Both the position numbers and the translations under genes were made by a program. From contig NZ_NWTM01000001.1 in the NCBI RefSeq assembly GCF_004137795.1, positions 2,469,229 through 2,533,228 of the forward strand: a DNA stretch of 64,000 nucleotides. Reading direction: 5' to 3'. Below are positions 56,268-63,999 of this stretch, piece after piece (the first letter of the stretch is position 1; every line of letters starts with the position of its first letter). The stretch is from Pectobacterium zantedeschiae (lineage in GTDB: Bacteria > Pseudomonadota > Gammaproteobacteria > Enterobacterales > Enterobacteriaceae). The notes beneath the pieces were generated by a model that was not told the DNA's origin, ran no database searches, and saw only the letters and a program-made list of their open reading frames with translations.

Positions 56268-57305
56268 TCAACCCAGCAACGTAGTGTTTAATTTAATTTC
56301 AACGATCGTATGGCCGGTTGTTATTTTCTTTGTGCCAACAATGGCTAATCCGCTTAACGTCAGAATATCTTCTATATCTTTCAATGTCCTGTATCGCGTG
56401 CCATCCTGACAGATAACGGATTGGAAAAGTGCATTCATCAATAATCTGGGTGACGTTTCTTCATACTCCAGCAGAGGCTCGATAATTAACAGCGTTGAAT
56501 TTCCAATTGATTTCGCTATTTCTTTTAAGATCTTCAGGCTAAATTCATCATTCCAGTTATGTAATACATTTTTAAGCAGGTAGACATCATAACCAGAAGG
56601 AATCGCCTCAAAAAAACTGCCGGGAGTGAAAACCATTCTTTCTTTCAATGCAGGATAGTGCTGTGCGACACGCTTTTCGCTTCGACTACAGACGCCAGTC
56701 ATGTCGAAAAGACATCCGGTCAAGTTATGAAACTGTTTTATAATCTCAACCAGAATAACGCCACTACCGCCGCCAATATCAACAACGCTTCCAGCCTTTT
56801 TAAAAAGAGATGCATATTCTTTAGCCAACACATAACCTACCGGACGCGATAAATCCCGCATGGCAAGATCGTAAACTTCTGCACGTGATGGGGAATCCGC
56901 CAGGTGCTCATACAATGTCAGCCCAAACCTCTGCTTAAATCCCGACTCCCCCGTACGGCACGTATGCAGTAATCCATCAAACCCCTGGTAATATTCATTA
57001 CCGAATAACATACAGAAATTTTTCATTGAGCTAATGTTATCCGACATCAGCAGCGCAGAACGTGCGTTATTTTTAATAACATTGTCATCTTTCACTTCGA
57101 AAAAGCCAAAGACCTCAAGTACCTTTATAATATCAAAAAGGTTTTTCTCACATGTATGACATGCCTTTGCCAATTCATAAATGGTTGAACCCGGTTCCTC
57201 TATCTTATCTGCTATCCCTATTTCCGCTGCGACACATAATGCTTTTGCAGCTAAAGGCATCATCATTATTTCTGAAATATTTCTTATATACTCAGCGGAA
57301 TTCAT
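56268..57305 (-). CDS. SAM-dependent O-methyltransferase (natural-product type), orphan
   Basis: A 345-residue protein with the layout of dimeric small-molecule O-methyltransferases (plant/Streptomyces type). An N-terminal helical dimerisation domain (MMPLAAKALCVAAEIGIADKI, LFDIIKVLEVFGFFEV) precedes a Rossmann domain with motif I VVDIGGGSGVILVEI and a likely catalytic His in LKNVLHNWNDEF. ATG at 57305 has AAAGGT upstream; starts before it add a poorly conserved leader. AT-rich compared with neighbours, and no biosynthetic partner genes nearby, which suggests acquisition by transfer. Confidence 0.82.
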   Translation of the reverse strand: MNSAEYIRNISEIMMMPLAAKALCVAAEIGIADKIEEPGSTIYELAKACHTCEKNLFDIIKVLEVFGFFEVKDDNVIKNNARSALLMSDNISSMKNFCMLFGNEYYQGFDGLLHTCRTGESGFKQRFGLTLYEHLADSPSRAEVYDLAMRDLSRPVGYVLAKEYASLFKKAGSVVDIGGGSGVILVEIIKQFHNLTGCLFDMTGVCSRSEKRVAQHYPALKERMVFTPGSFFEAIPSGYDVYLLKNVLHNWNDEFSLKILKEIAKSIGNSTLLIIEPLLEYEETSPRLLMNALFQSVICQDGTRYRTLKDIEDILTLSGLAIVGTKKITTGHTIVEIKLNTTLLG

Positions 57306-57540
57306 ATCGTTACCTTTATTATCTGATTTCATAGCGAGGATGAATTGACTATCTAGCATGTCATTTATGCCGATACACAAAGTATGCTGAAATGAGGCTA
57401 AAAAGTATCATCCATTTGGCCGAGCGATAATCAGCTATTTACGACTCGGCCAAAATAAATAAGGGATGAAATCGATATTATTTAAAAAGCTATTGTTTTA
57501 AACAAAGGGGAGTTTGCTAGCAATAGATCGATCACAGCAT

Positions 57541-58128
57541 TTATCGGAAAATTTTCTCACCAATATTGCGTGCGGCATCAATACAAGCCTCTGGCGTTCC
57601 CAGTTCCGGCATCAACAGCATTTCAGACGTCAAGACTGGCGCACCACAGTAGTCAAAAATCCCATGAGCGATCTGCGCATGAAAGGCATCTGCGTAGCCA
57701 CGCTTTTCGAATGTTCTCTGGTTGGCTGCGCCCAGAGCCACAAGGTGCACCGGTAAGTGCCCCAGTTTCTTTATCACTCGTCCATCAGTCGTTTCTTCAT
57801 AGGCCCAGCCGTTTGCAAAAACGCGGTCGATCCAGCCTTTCAACAGCCCCGGCATGGACCACCAATAAATCGGGAATACCAGCACCAACGCATCTGCGTT
57901 ATCAATACGGGATTGTTCAGCAACAACGTCAGGCGGTGTTGTACATGTGTGCTGAAAAGCCGCCATATCTGACACAGAAAACACCGGATTAAAACCTTCC
58001 TGCGTAAGATCTGCGATTTCAAACGTATTTGTCGGGTTTACTCCAGTAATCCCTTCCGCGATGGCGGTCGCGACACTATGGGTTAGTGAGGTATTAACAG
58101 GATGAGAAACGACAAGTAATGCATGCAT
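57541..58128 (-). CDS. NAD(P)H-dependent FMN/quinone oxidoreductase (KefF/NQO1 family)
   Basis: A 195-residue flavodoxin-fold enzyme. It begins MHALLVVSHPVNTSLTHSVA, with the family segment VLVFPIYWWSMPGLLKGWIDRVFANGWAYE and the tail GAPVLTSEMLLMPELG (each truncated here). Expected to reduce quinones or similar electrophiles by two electrons. ATG at 58128 has GGGAG upstream. Divergent from a TetR regulator with an operator between them. Confidence 0.85.
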   Translation of the reverse strand: MHALLVVSHPVNTSLTHSVATAIAEGITGVNPTNTFEIADLTQEGFNPVFSVSDMAAFQHTCTTPPDVVAEQSRIDNADALVLVFPIYWWSMPGLLKGWIDRVFANGWAYEETTDGRVIKKLGHLPVHLVALGAANQRTFEKRGYADAFHAQIAHGIFDYCGAPVLTSEMLLMPELGTPEACIDAARNIGEKIFR

Positions 58129-58184
58129 TCTGGGTACTCCCTATTGCTATAAAACGACGTCAGAGATAGTCTTATATACTAACG

Positions 58185-58207
58185 GTAACTTACCACTGGC
58201 AAGTTAC
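58185..58207. promoter_or_regulatory. TetR-type operator between quinone reductase and regulator
   Basis: GTAACTT (58185) and AAGTTAC (58201) as perfect 7-bp arms around a 9-base centre, in the 114-bp divergent gap. Likely site of the 58243 TetR protein. Confidence 0.55.
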
Positions 58208-58242
58208 TTTTGGTACATAAGAATGTCAACAGGATAATATCG

Positions 58243-58872
58243 GTGATCTCCAAACCACAGGCACGACAGCGTTTATCAAGAGAAGAGCGCCATATACAAC
58301 TGATACAAGCCGCCTGGCAGATTATTCGGGAGGAAGGTACGGAAGCGCTGACACTTGGGCACCTGGCAGAACAGGCAGGTGTAACGAAACCGGTAGTTTA
58401 CGATCACTTTACTAACCGTTCGGGGCTGTTAGCTGCACTTTACAAGGAATATGATGCTCGCCAGACGGCGATTATGGATGACATGATCCGTAAGACTGAA
58501 CCTGTGCTCGAAAAGTTGGCGACGGTTATTGCCACCTCGTACATTGATTGCGTGCTGCTTCAGGGGCGCGAAATGCCTAACGTCATGGCAGCACTCACGG
58601 GTACTCCCGAGCTTGAACAGATCAGGCAGGAGTACGATGCCATTTTCACGGAGAAATGCCGCGATCTTTTTGCTCCATTCTGTTCAGCTCAACCACTTCA
58701 TGATGCAGCACTGCGCGCTATGCTCGGTTCCGCAGAAGGATTATCTTATGCTGCGGTTAAAGGAATTATTACGGAACAACAGGCTAAGGATGAGCTATTC
58801 CACGTAATTATTTCTATGGTGCAAAGGTGCAGTACAAACGAGCGCCATAACGCTTCCCTGCAAAATAGCTGA
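58243..58872 (+). CDS. TetR family transcriptional regulator
   Basis: A 209-residue regulator with HTH at about residues 15-60 (IQLIQAAWQIIREEG, LGHLAEQAGVTKPVVYDHFTNRSGLLAAL). I chose GTG at 58243 because AGGA lies eight bases upstream; a TTG at 58210 is in frame but abuts the operator. Divergent from the quinone reductase, which it probably represses. Confidence 0.87.
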   Translation: MISKPQARQRLSREERHIQLIQAAWQIIREEGTEALTLGHLAEQAGVTKPVVYDHFTNRSGLLAALYKEYDARQTAIMDDMIRKTEPVLEKLATVIATSYIDCVLLQGREMPNVMAALTGTPELEQIRQEYDAIFTEKCRDLFAPFCSAQPLHDAALRAMLGSAEGLSYAAVKGIITEQQAKDELFHVIISMVQRCSTNERHNASLQNS

Positions 58873-58955
58873 AGCAATCCAATACTGAATTAGTAAGAAA
58901 ACGCCCCACATCAAAAGACATCCCACGACTCGCCTCATCCCTGAGGCAAACTCTC

Positions 58956-59489
58956 TCAGGGCTGTCGCTTGCGCAGCCCAATGCCGTGCCAATACGCAGG
59001 CCACTTACTTTCCTCAGCGTAGTTATTGATCACCGCGGCGATCGCCACCAGCACAATGCTCCCCAGCAGAACGGGCGTGACTAAGAACTCAAACCCCACA
59101 GCGCTTTTCCCTGCCAGAATAATGACCAGTGGGTTAGCGCCAGCCGGTGGATGAACAGTGCGAGAATATTGCATCAGCATCGTCGCCACACCAACCGCGA
59201 GTGACAAAACAATGATCGTGTCACCGAATCCATATAAAGCAATCAGGCCCACGGCTGATGTAATGAAATGTCCTCCAATTACGTTCCTTGGCTGTGCGAA
59301 TGGCGATGCTGGCGCAGCAAATAAAATGACGCACGTTGCTCCAAAAGGTGCCATCAACCACGGTACGCCAGTGGATTGTCCCAAATAGCTTAGGATCAGA
59401 ACTCCTACACTCCCACCAACTAACCCCTTCATTAACTGGATAAACGTTGGCTTTGGCGGTAAAGCACCGCCTCCCCTGAGTTTCTTCAT
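58956..59489 (-). CDS. HPP family inner-membrane protein
   Basis: A 177-residue protein with four predicted helices and the family signature HPPAGANPL near residue 117. HPP proteins have been linked to nitrite transport in plants and cyanobacteria, but enterobacterial members are uncharacterised. ATG at 59489 has GAGGAT upstream. Divergent from a TetR gene across two matching palindromes. Confidence 0.87.
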   Translation of the reverse strand: MKKLRGGGALPPKPTFIQLMKGLVGGSVGVLILSYLGQSTGVPWLMAPFGATCVILFAAPASPFAQPRNVIGGHFITSAVGLIALYGFGDTIIVLSLAVGVATMLMQYSRTVHPPAGANPLVIILAGKSAVGFEFLVTPVLLGSIVLVAIAAVINNYAEESKWPAYWHGIGLRKRQP

Positions 59490-59541
59490 TGCTCATCCTC
59501 GATAAAAATATGAGTTTTATGATATTGCCGTGCTATATTGA

Positions 59542-59559
59542 GTGTACAGATCTGTACAC
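59542..59559. promoter_or_regulatory. Perfect 18-bp operator palindrome
   Basis: GTGTACAGATCTGTACAC, in the HPP-TetR divergent gap. Repeated 32 bases downstream in shorter form, which fits TetR-family autoregulation. Confidence 0.75.
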
Positions 59560-59573
59560 AAGCAAAATAAATG

Positions 59574-59587
59574 GTACAGATCTGTAC
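59574..59587. promoter_or_regulatory. Second operator palindrome GTACAGATCTGTAC
   Basis: A 14-bp perfect palindrome identical to the core of the first. The centres are 30 bp apart, close to three DNA turns. It covers the first possible ATG of the TetR frame (59571), which argues for a later start. Confidence 0.75.
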
Positions 59588-59633
59588 ACACAAAAACAAC
59601 CCATTACCGATGAAGAAAATGATGAAAGAGAAC

Positions 59634-60194
59634 ATGGGTAAGAAAGAGCACATTGTAGATATCGCCGAAGCGCTATTTAATGAATTTGGCTATACCACCG
59701 TTGGCGTGGATTTGATTCGAGATAAGGCGGAAGTCTCCAAGACCTCCATGTATCGCCATTTCGGTTCAAAAAACAAGCTGATTGAAGCCGTGCTGATTCG
59801 TCGGCATACGCATTTTGAGGAAGGACTCGCTCGCGCGGTATCAGGGAGTAAAGATGCGGAAAGTCGCCTGGATGCCGTGATGGACTGGCATTTTGCCTGG
59901 TTCAGAACCGTGAACTTTAAGGGATGTATGTTCATGCATGCGCTGGCTGAGTTTAAGGGGCAAGATGAAGCCATTACCGCTCTAGCGCTGCACCATAAAG
60001 CCTGGCTCAAATCATTTTTACTATCCATCTTCACCCCCGAAGAACCAGACAAGGAATATAAAGCCGAAGCTATCATGACGTTTCTTGAAGGAATGATCGT
60101 GAGAGCGGAATTTATCGGCGTAGCCAGCGGCGAGGATGTTTATCGCCGACACGCGAAGCTCTTAGCATTATCTCATCCTGCTCTCAGCCAGTAA
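59634..60194 (+). CDS. TetR family transcriptional regulator
   Basis: About 186 residues. HTH at residues 4-50 (KEHIVDIAEALFNEFG, VDLIRDKAEVSKTSMYRHFGSKNKLIEAVL). Several in-frame ATGs exist (59571, 59610, 59619, 59622, 59634); the first lies inside an operator and adds residues unlike the family, so I use 59634, which follows GAAAGAGAAC. The exact start is uncertain. Likely controls itself and the divergent HPP gene. Confidence 0.85.
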   Translation: MGKKEHIVDIAEALFNEFGYTTVGVDLIRDKAEVSKTSMYRHFGSKNKLIEAVLIRRHTHFEEGLARAVSGSKDAESRLDAVMDWHFAWFRTVNFKGCMFMHALAEFKGQDEAITALALHHKAWLKSFLLSIFTPEEPDKEYKAEAIMTFLEGMIVRAEFIGVASGEDVYRRHAKLLALSHPALSQ

Positions 60195-60284
60195 TAGCGC
60201 GGTGCCTATCACACATTGGCACAGTAAAACGAACCGACGAATGCGTAGTCATCATTAGTTTTGTCTTTAATTGAGGAACTCGCC

Positions 60285-60686
60285 ATGAATTCACCAGCCA
60301 CACAAGGCGTTCACCATATTGGTTTGGTGGTATCAGCACTGGAAGAAAGCTCATACTTTTTTACCTCGCTTCTGGGATGGAAAGAGGTAAAACGAAAAGA
60401 GGATTATCCCGCTATTTTTGTCAGCGACGGCACGGTGATGCTCACGCTTTGGCAAGTACAGACCAGCGAGCCTGTTCCGTTCGATCGAAAAAACAACGTC
60501 GGATTACATCATCTTGCCATTAAGATTGATAACAAAGCCGTACTGTTTAAGCTCTTTGAGAAGTTATCAGCCCATAACATCAACATTGAGTTCGCGCCCT
60601 CTCTGATTAATGATGGGCCGGCAATGCATATGATGTGCTATGAACCAAGTGGAATCCGCATCGAGTTTTATTGGTCAGGTCAGTAA
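60285..60686 (+). CDS. VOC (glyoxalase/dioxygenase superfamily) protein
   Basis: A 133-residue vicinal-oxygen-chelate protein. The repeated babab modules are visible: GVHHIGLVVSALEESSYFFTSLLGW at the start and VGLHHLAIKIDN at the middle, with a late Glu in GIRIEFYW. Metal ligands are probably His near each module start and that Glu. ATG at 60285 has GAGGA upstream; an earlier frame start at 60261 is unlikely. May be cotranscribed with the preceding TetR gene (90-base gap). Substrate unknown. Confidence 0.83.
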   Translation: MNSPATQGVHHIGLVVSALEESSYFFTSLLGWKEVKRKEDYPAIFVSDGTVMLTLWQVQTSEPVPFDRKNNVGLHHLAIKIDNKAVLFKLFEKLSAHNINIEFAPSLINDGPAMHMMCYEPSGIRIEFYWSGQ

Positions 60687-60826
60687 GCGTAGACGAAGAA
60701 ACCCCGGCTCATGACCAGCATCAATAATGGCACTGATATCACCGTCATTTACCATGGTCTAAAATTGACCAAAATCAACAAAAACCAAGTAAATACATTA
60801 CTTTACCTTTCTATACACCCTGCCTT

Positions 60827-60857
60827 TTGACCTTCCCGTAGGGGGAAGGTGTAACGT
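60827..60857 (+). promoter_or_regulatory. CueR-type copper-responsive promoter of cueP
   Basis: -35 TTGACC (60827-60832) and -10 TAACGT (60852-60857) are separated by 19 bases, the long spacer used by MerR-family activators. Within it lies the dyad ACCTTCCC (60830-60837) with GGGAAGGT (60843-60850), close to the CueR consensus. cueR itself is not in the window. Confidence 0.8.
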
Positions 60858-60901
60858 CATAGCATGTGATTCCAAGATAATGATTCTATTGAGGGGAAGT
60901 A

Positions 60902-61456
60902 ATGATGAAGATAAAGATGATGGCGGGACTATTCGGTTTGATATTAAGCAGCTCAGGTTTTGCAGCGACGGCTGATGCTAACGCTTTTCTTGCCAAGCAA
61001 GGGCTCGCGGGGAAAACCGTCGAGCAGATCGTCGATGTTATCGATCAATCACCACAGGCAAGACCTTTGCCCTACAGCGCTTCTATTACCAGCAAAGAAC
61101 TGAAATTATCAGATGGGCAGCAGCAATATAGCTATCCGCAGGGAACTAAATTCTACCTCTCATTCGCCCCTTATATTCAACAAACACACCCCTGCTTTAA
61201 TCACAGTTTGTCTGGGTGCCAGGGGGAACTCGCTAATACCGCGTTTGACGTAAAAATCACCGATAAAGCGGGTAACGTTATCGTGCAGAAAACCCTAAAC
61301 AGCCACCAAAACGGTTTTATTGGCGTATGGTTACCGCGCAATATTGAAGGAACAATCAATGTCACCTATCAGGGACGCGTGGCAAGCTCACCGTTTGCTA
61401 CCTATGACGACAGCCAGACCTGCATGACAACATTACCGTTGAAAGAACGGGCGTAG
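60902..61456 (+). CDS. cueP: Periplasmic copper-binding protein CueP
   Basis: A 184-residue exported protein with a Sec signal peptide ending near SGFAATADA. It aligns with Salmonella CueP as I recall it: FLAKQGLAGKTVEQIVD, RPLPYSAS, YIQQTHPCFNHSLSGCQGE, NGFIGVWLPRNI and TCMTT. The three Cys residues (two in CFNHSLSGC, one near the C-terminus) bind or handle copper, possibly supplying SodC. Two adjacent ATGs; GAGGGG precedes. Behind a CueR-type promoter and followed by a terminator. Confidence 0.92.
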   Translation: MMKIKMMAGLFGLILSSSGFAATADANAFLAKQGLAGKTVEQIVDVIDQSPQARPLPYSASITSKELKLSDGQQQYSYPQGTKFYLSFAPYIQQTHPCFNHSLSGCQGELANTAFDVKITDKAGNVIVQKTLNSHQNGFIGVWLPRNIEGTINVTYQGRVASSPFATYDDSQTCMTTLPLKERA

Positions 61457-61480
61457 AGAGACATAAGTGGGTACTGATTG

Positions 61481-61510
61481 AGAAACCCAGTACATCGCTG
61501 GGTTTCTTAT
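61481..61510 (+). terminator. Rho-independent terminator after cueP
   Basis: AGAAACCCAG, loop of 7 bases, CTGGGTTTCT then TAT: a 10-bp stem 25 bases after the stop. Confidence 0.8.
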
Positions 61511-61561
61511 TTAAAGGAAAAACAGGCGAATTATCGAACCTCAGCTACAGGCGGTAAACAC

Positions 61562-62455
61562 TCATACCACGCCCGTATCTACACGCTTCCCGATATCTTT
61601 TAGCTGTGAATATTTTTCTAACAAACCTGGTGCATCGTCCAGGCTCATGGCAAACATCCACATGTAAGTCATCACCGAATAGATATGCCCCGCGTTAGTT
61701 CCACCGTTAAGTGTCATATACAGGATCGTCAGTGAAAACAGCACGGCAGCAGCAGCGCCAATCGATAAGTAACCCAACGCTTCACGATCCGACAGGCGAA
61801 TGCGCAACCCAGCCAGCACGTGATAATGCTTGGTCAGTGACGCGGCAGTCGCACTGCTGACAAAACCGACTTCCTTCTCCAGACGGTTATTTAATTTGCC
61901 GAACAGGACTTCATTTTTACGAGTGTAGCTTGGCAGAAACAGGGCAAAAAACAGCAGAATGACGATGCAGGCGACACCCGCCCAGGATTCAATCACCAGC
62001 AGCATGACGGCTGCACCGATGATCGACGCCAGCGACGTGATCAGCACCGGGAGATGGATTTCAAAAAAATCCACGAACTCGCGTGACAGCGCCACGCGCG
62101 CCGCAATGGTCGAATGGCTGTGGTTCTCTTTTCTCTGCGCCAGAATAACTGGCACAGCCAAGGCAGCATAGATACGAGCAAACGTGCGGGTATCCACGCT
62201 GCGTCGCGCTGCGCCAATCGCCCACATAACAAAAACCATCAGTGCATACAGCACCGCATGCCAAGGCTGAGCATTAAGAATCGCGTTAATAGCAAAGCCA
62301 GCCATCAAGGGATAAAGCAGGTAAGTTACATTCTCCGCGACGACTAACAGCAGAGTGAGAATCAGTTTTTTGCCATGCAGCTTTCCAAGTTTTTTAAGGG
62401 TAACAGCGGCACTATGCGAAACCTTGCCCGGTTCGCTGATATTATGGGTTTGCAT
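61562..62455 (-). CDS. ABC-type six-helix membrane domain protein without ATPase
   Basis: A 297-residue membrane protein with about six hydrophobic segments arranged like an ABC exporter transmembrane domain (KLILTLLLVVAENVTYLLYPLM, AVLYALMVFVMWAIGAARR, LITSLASIIGAAVMLLVIE). No Walker motifs follow; the gene ends after LLEKYSQLKDIGKRVDTGVV. It matches the ABC_membrane_3 six-TM family. The frame extends to a TTG at 62497 inside an operator, so ATG 62455 is preferred, though its ribosome-binding site is poor. Divergent TetR regulator. Confidence 0.78.
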   Translation of the reverse strand: MQTHNISEPGKVSHSAAVTLKKLGKLHGKKLILTLLLVVAENVTYLLYPLMAGFAINAILNAQPWHAVLYALMVFVMWAIGAARRSVDTRTFARIYAALAVPVILAQRKENHSHSTIAARVALSREFVDFFEIHLPVLITSLASIIGAAVMLLVIESWAGVACIVILLFFALFLPSYTRKNEVLFGKLNNRLEKEVGFVSSATAASLTKHYHVLAGLRIRLSDREALGYLSIGAAAAVLFSLTILYMTLNGGTNAGHIYSVMTYMWMFAMSLDDAPGLLEKYSQLKDIGKRVDTGVV

Positions 62456-62481
62456 GAGAATAGCATCTAGCAGAGTTATAC

Positions 62482-62497
62482 TTGAGCGGTTGCTCAA
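62482..62497. promoter_or_regulatory. TetR-type operator 1, TTGAGCGGTTGCTCAA
   Basis: 6-bp arms TTGAGC/GCTCAA with a 4-base centre, in the gap between the divergent membrane protein and TetR gene. Same arms as operator 2, 31 bp away. Confidence 0.75.
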
Positions 62498-62512
62498 GAG
62501 AAAAAATTGTAT

Positions 62513-62528
62513 TTGAGCACCTGCTCAA
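62513..62528. promoter_or_regulatory. TetR-type operator 2, TTGAGCACCTGCTCAA
   Basis: Identical 6-bp arms to operator 1 with a different 4-base centre. The pair implies cooperative binding by the 62548 TetR protein. Confidence 0.75.
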
Positions 62529-62547
62529 AGTCAACGCGGGGATGGCA

Positions 62548-63120
62548 ATGAAAGAGACGACGACAGCGCTAAAAGACAAGATCCTTAATGGCGCAATCGA
62601 GCTATTTATCGAGAAAGGTATAGAAAAAGTGACAACACGCGAACTGGCGGAACACGTCGGTATTTCGCGCAGCCATCTTTATCATTACTTTCCTGACTGG
62701 CAGACGCTGTCGATTGAGGCGCTAACGGTGTTTATGCAGAAAGATTTGGAGGACGTCGCGGCTGAAATCGCCACATTAACGCCGAAAGAGAAGCTGCATG
62801 AGCTGGTGAAGAACTACCTGCCGGATACCACTGACGTTATCTGGAATCTTTATGGATCGCTATGGCAGTTGGCGGTTTACAATACCGCTTACGCAACGCT
62901 CGCACATGTGATGACAGAGAAGTGGTCTGCTTTACTCGAAGATATTATTGCATCAGGCGTCGTGTCCGGTACCTTTAAAAATACCGATACCCAGCGCGTC
63001 TCCCGCCAACTGGGCGCACTGCTAAACGGCTATTCTGACCATTTGATTATTAACCCTGCTCCTGCCGACTTTCAGCAAGCAATTGAAGATATTGATGATT
63101 TTATACAACGCGTGTTGTGA
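62548..63120 (+). CDS. TetR family transcriptional regulator
   Basis: A 190-residue regulator, HTH at about residues 8-52 (LKDKILNGAIELFIEKG, TRELAEHVGISRSHLYHYFPDWQTLSIEAL). ATG at 62548 with GGGGA seven bases before is preferred; ATG at 62542 is possible, and the longer frame from 62482 crosses both operators. Divergent from the NBD-less ABC membrane protein. Confidence 0.87.
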   Translation: MKETTTALKDKILNGAIELFIEKGIEKVTTRELAEHVGISRSHLYHYFPDWQTLSIEALTVFMQKDLEDVAAEIATLTPKEKLHELVKNYLPDTTDVIWNLYGSLWQLAVYNTAYATLAHVMTEKWSALLEDIIASGVVSGTFKNTDTQRVSRQLGALLNGYSDHLIINPAPADFQQAIEDIDDFIQRVL

Positions 63121-63179
63121 AGCACATAAACCGTATATCCAGAATAACGATTAACACATTCACGTCGTTCCAACACACA

Positions 63180-63650
63180 TTAATCGCGGATGTTGCATGC
63201 CATCTTTGATTGGACGGTGCTAATCAGATAGGCATGTTTCGTCAGCATTTCGAACTGGATAACATCATTTTCAGCCAGGATGGGGATCGCCTCATCAGGC
63301 GCATTATCATTGGTATTCTTACTCATTCCAATATTGTTCACCACCAGTCGGTTCGACTCCCACACAGAATCAAAGCTGAACGTGCGCCGAATTGTCAACG
63401 GTACGCCATCCTCACCAATGTAAAGACCATTGACCAAAACCAGCGCTCTATTTTGTTTATTTAGATAAAAATAGACGTCATATTCCTTTCTGACTTTATG
63501 GTCTTCTTCGTAAAGTTTTACCTCACCCTGACATATCAGCGGCTTTCTGTATAAATCGCTTTTTAAATAAAAAATAACCCCAAGAGAAAATGAAACAAAA
63601 AGCACCAACGTGGTGCAAAAAAATGTCTTTCTAATCCTAATTATTAACAT
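63180..63650 (-). CDS. FidL-like membrane protein
   Basis: A 156-residue bitopic protein: short basic N-terminus, one helix (TTLVLFVSFSLGVIFYL), then a periplasmic domain with two Cys (LICQGE near residue 40, MACNIRD at the C-terminus). Size, layout and position resemble Salmonella FidL, which follows the ToxR-like regulator MarT. AT-rich. Its ATG overlaps the upstream gene by 14 bases. Role unknown; it could act as a partner of the upstream regulator, as ToxS does for ToxR (inference). Confidence 0.6.
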   Translation of the reverse strand: MLIIRIRKTFFCTTLVLFVSFSLGVIFYLKSDLYRKPLICQGEVKLYEEDHKVRKEYDVYFYLNKQNRALVLVNGLYIGEDGVPLTIRRTFSFDSVWESNRLVVNNIGMSKNTNDNAPDEAIPILAENDVIQFEMLTKHAYLISTVQSKMACNIRD

Positions 63651-63999
63651 AAGTTATACATCCATACCCATCTTTATTACAGGAAATAACAATTTCACTT
63701 TTCTTATCTAACACTCCAGATATAACAATTTTTTTCGACAGGAAGAATAATGCGTTATCTGAACACAGATTTTTGTAGTCGGTCGGGAGAGGATATCCCA
63801 CGCTGTTATATAAATAGAAAAGATCGCACTTCCCGCTCATCTTCACGTCGACAAGATGTCGATACGAAAAACGATTTACGTTCTCCAACGCAAGCAGGAA
63901 AATCCCGACTATCGTAATCCAGATGAGGAGGAACCGAACGTATTGCTGTTTTTTTACGGGTTCAGGAATAGCATGATGCTCTATAGAAAATGGCCTTTC
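63637..63999 (-). CDS. C-terminal part of a probable ToxR/MarT-like membrane regulator (truncated by window edge)
   Basis: The frame stays open past a TTG at 63888 to the right edge, giving at least 120 residues. The visible order is a polar cytoplasmic tail (PFSIEHHAIPEPVKKQQYVR), one membrane helix (FLLIWITIVGIFLLAL), and a periplasmic domain of about 80 residues with three Cys (GKCDLFY, NLCSDNA, ISCNKDG). That is the C-terminal layout of ToxR-family winged-helix regulators, and the FidL-like gene downstream supports it. The DNA-binding domain lies outside the window. Confidence 0.55.
   Translation of the reverse strand, partial: ERPFSIEHHAIPEPVKKQQYVRFLLIWITIVGIFLLALENVNRFSYRHLVDVKMSGKCDLFYLYNSVGYPLPTDYKNLCSDNALFFLSKKIVISGVLDKKSEIVISCNKDGYGCITYVNN

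Noticed and set aside
56227..56409. 60-codon plus-strand frame near the methyltransferase end.
   Set aside because: Mostly antisense to the methyltransferase C-terminus, with no family support.
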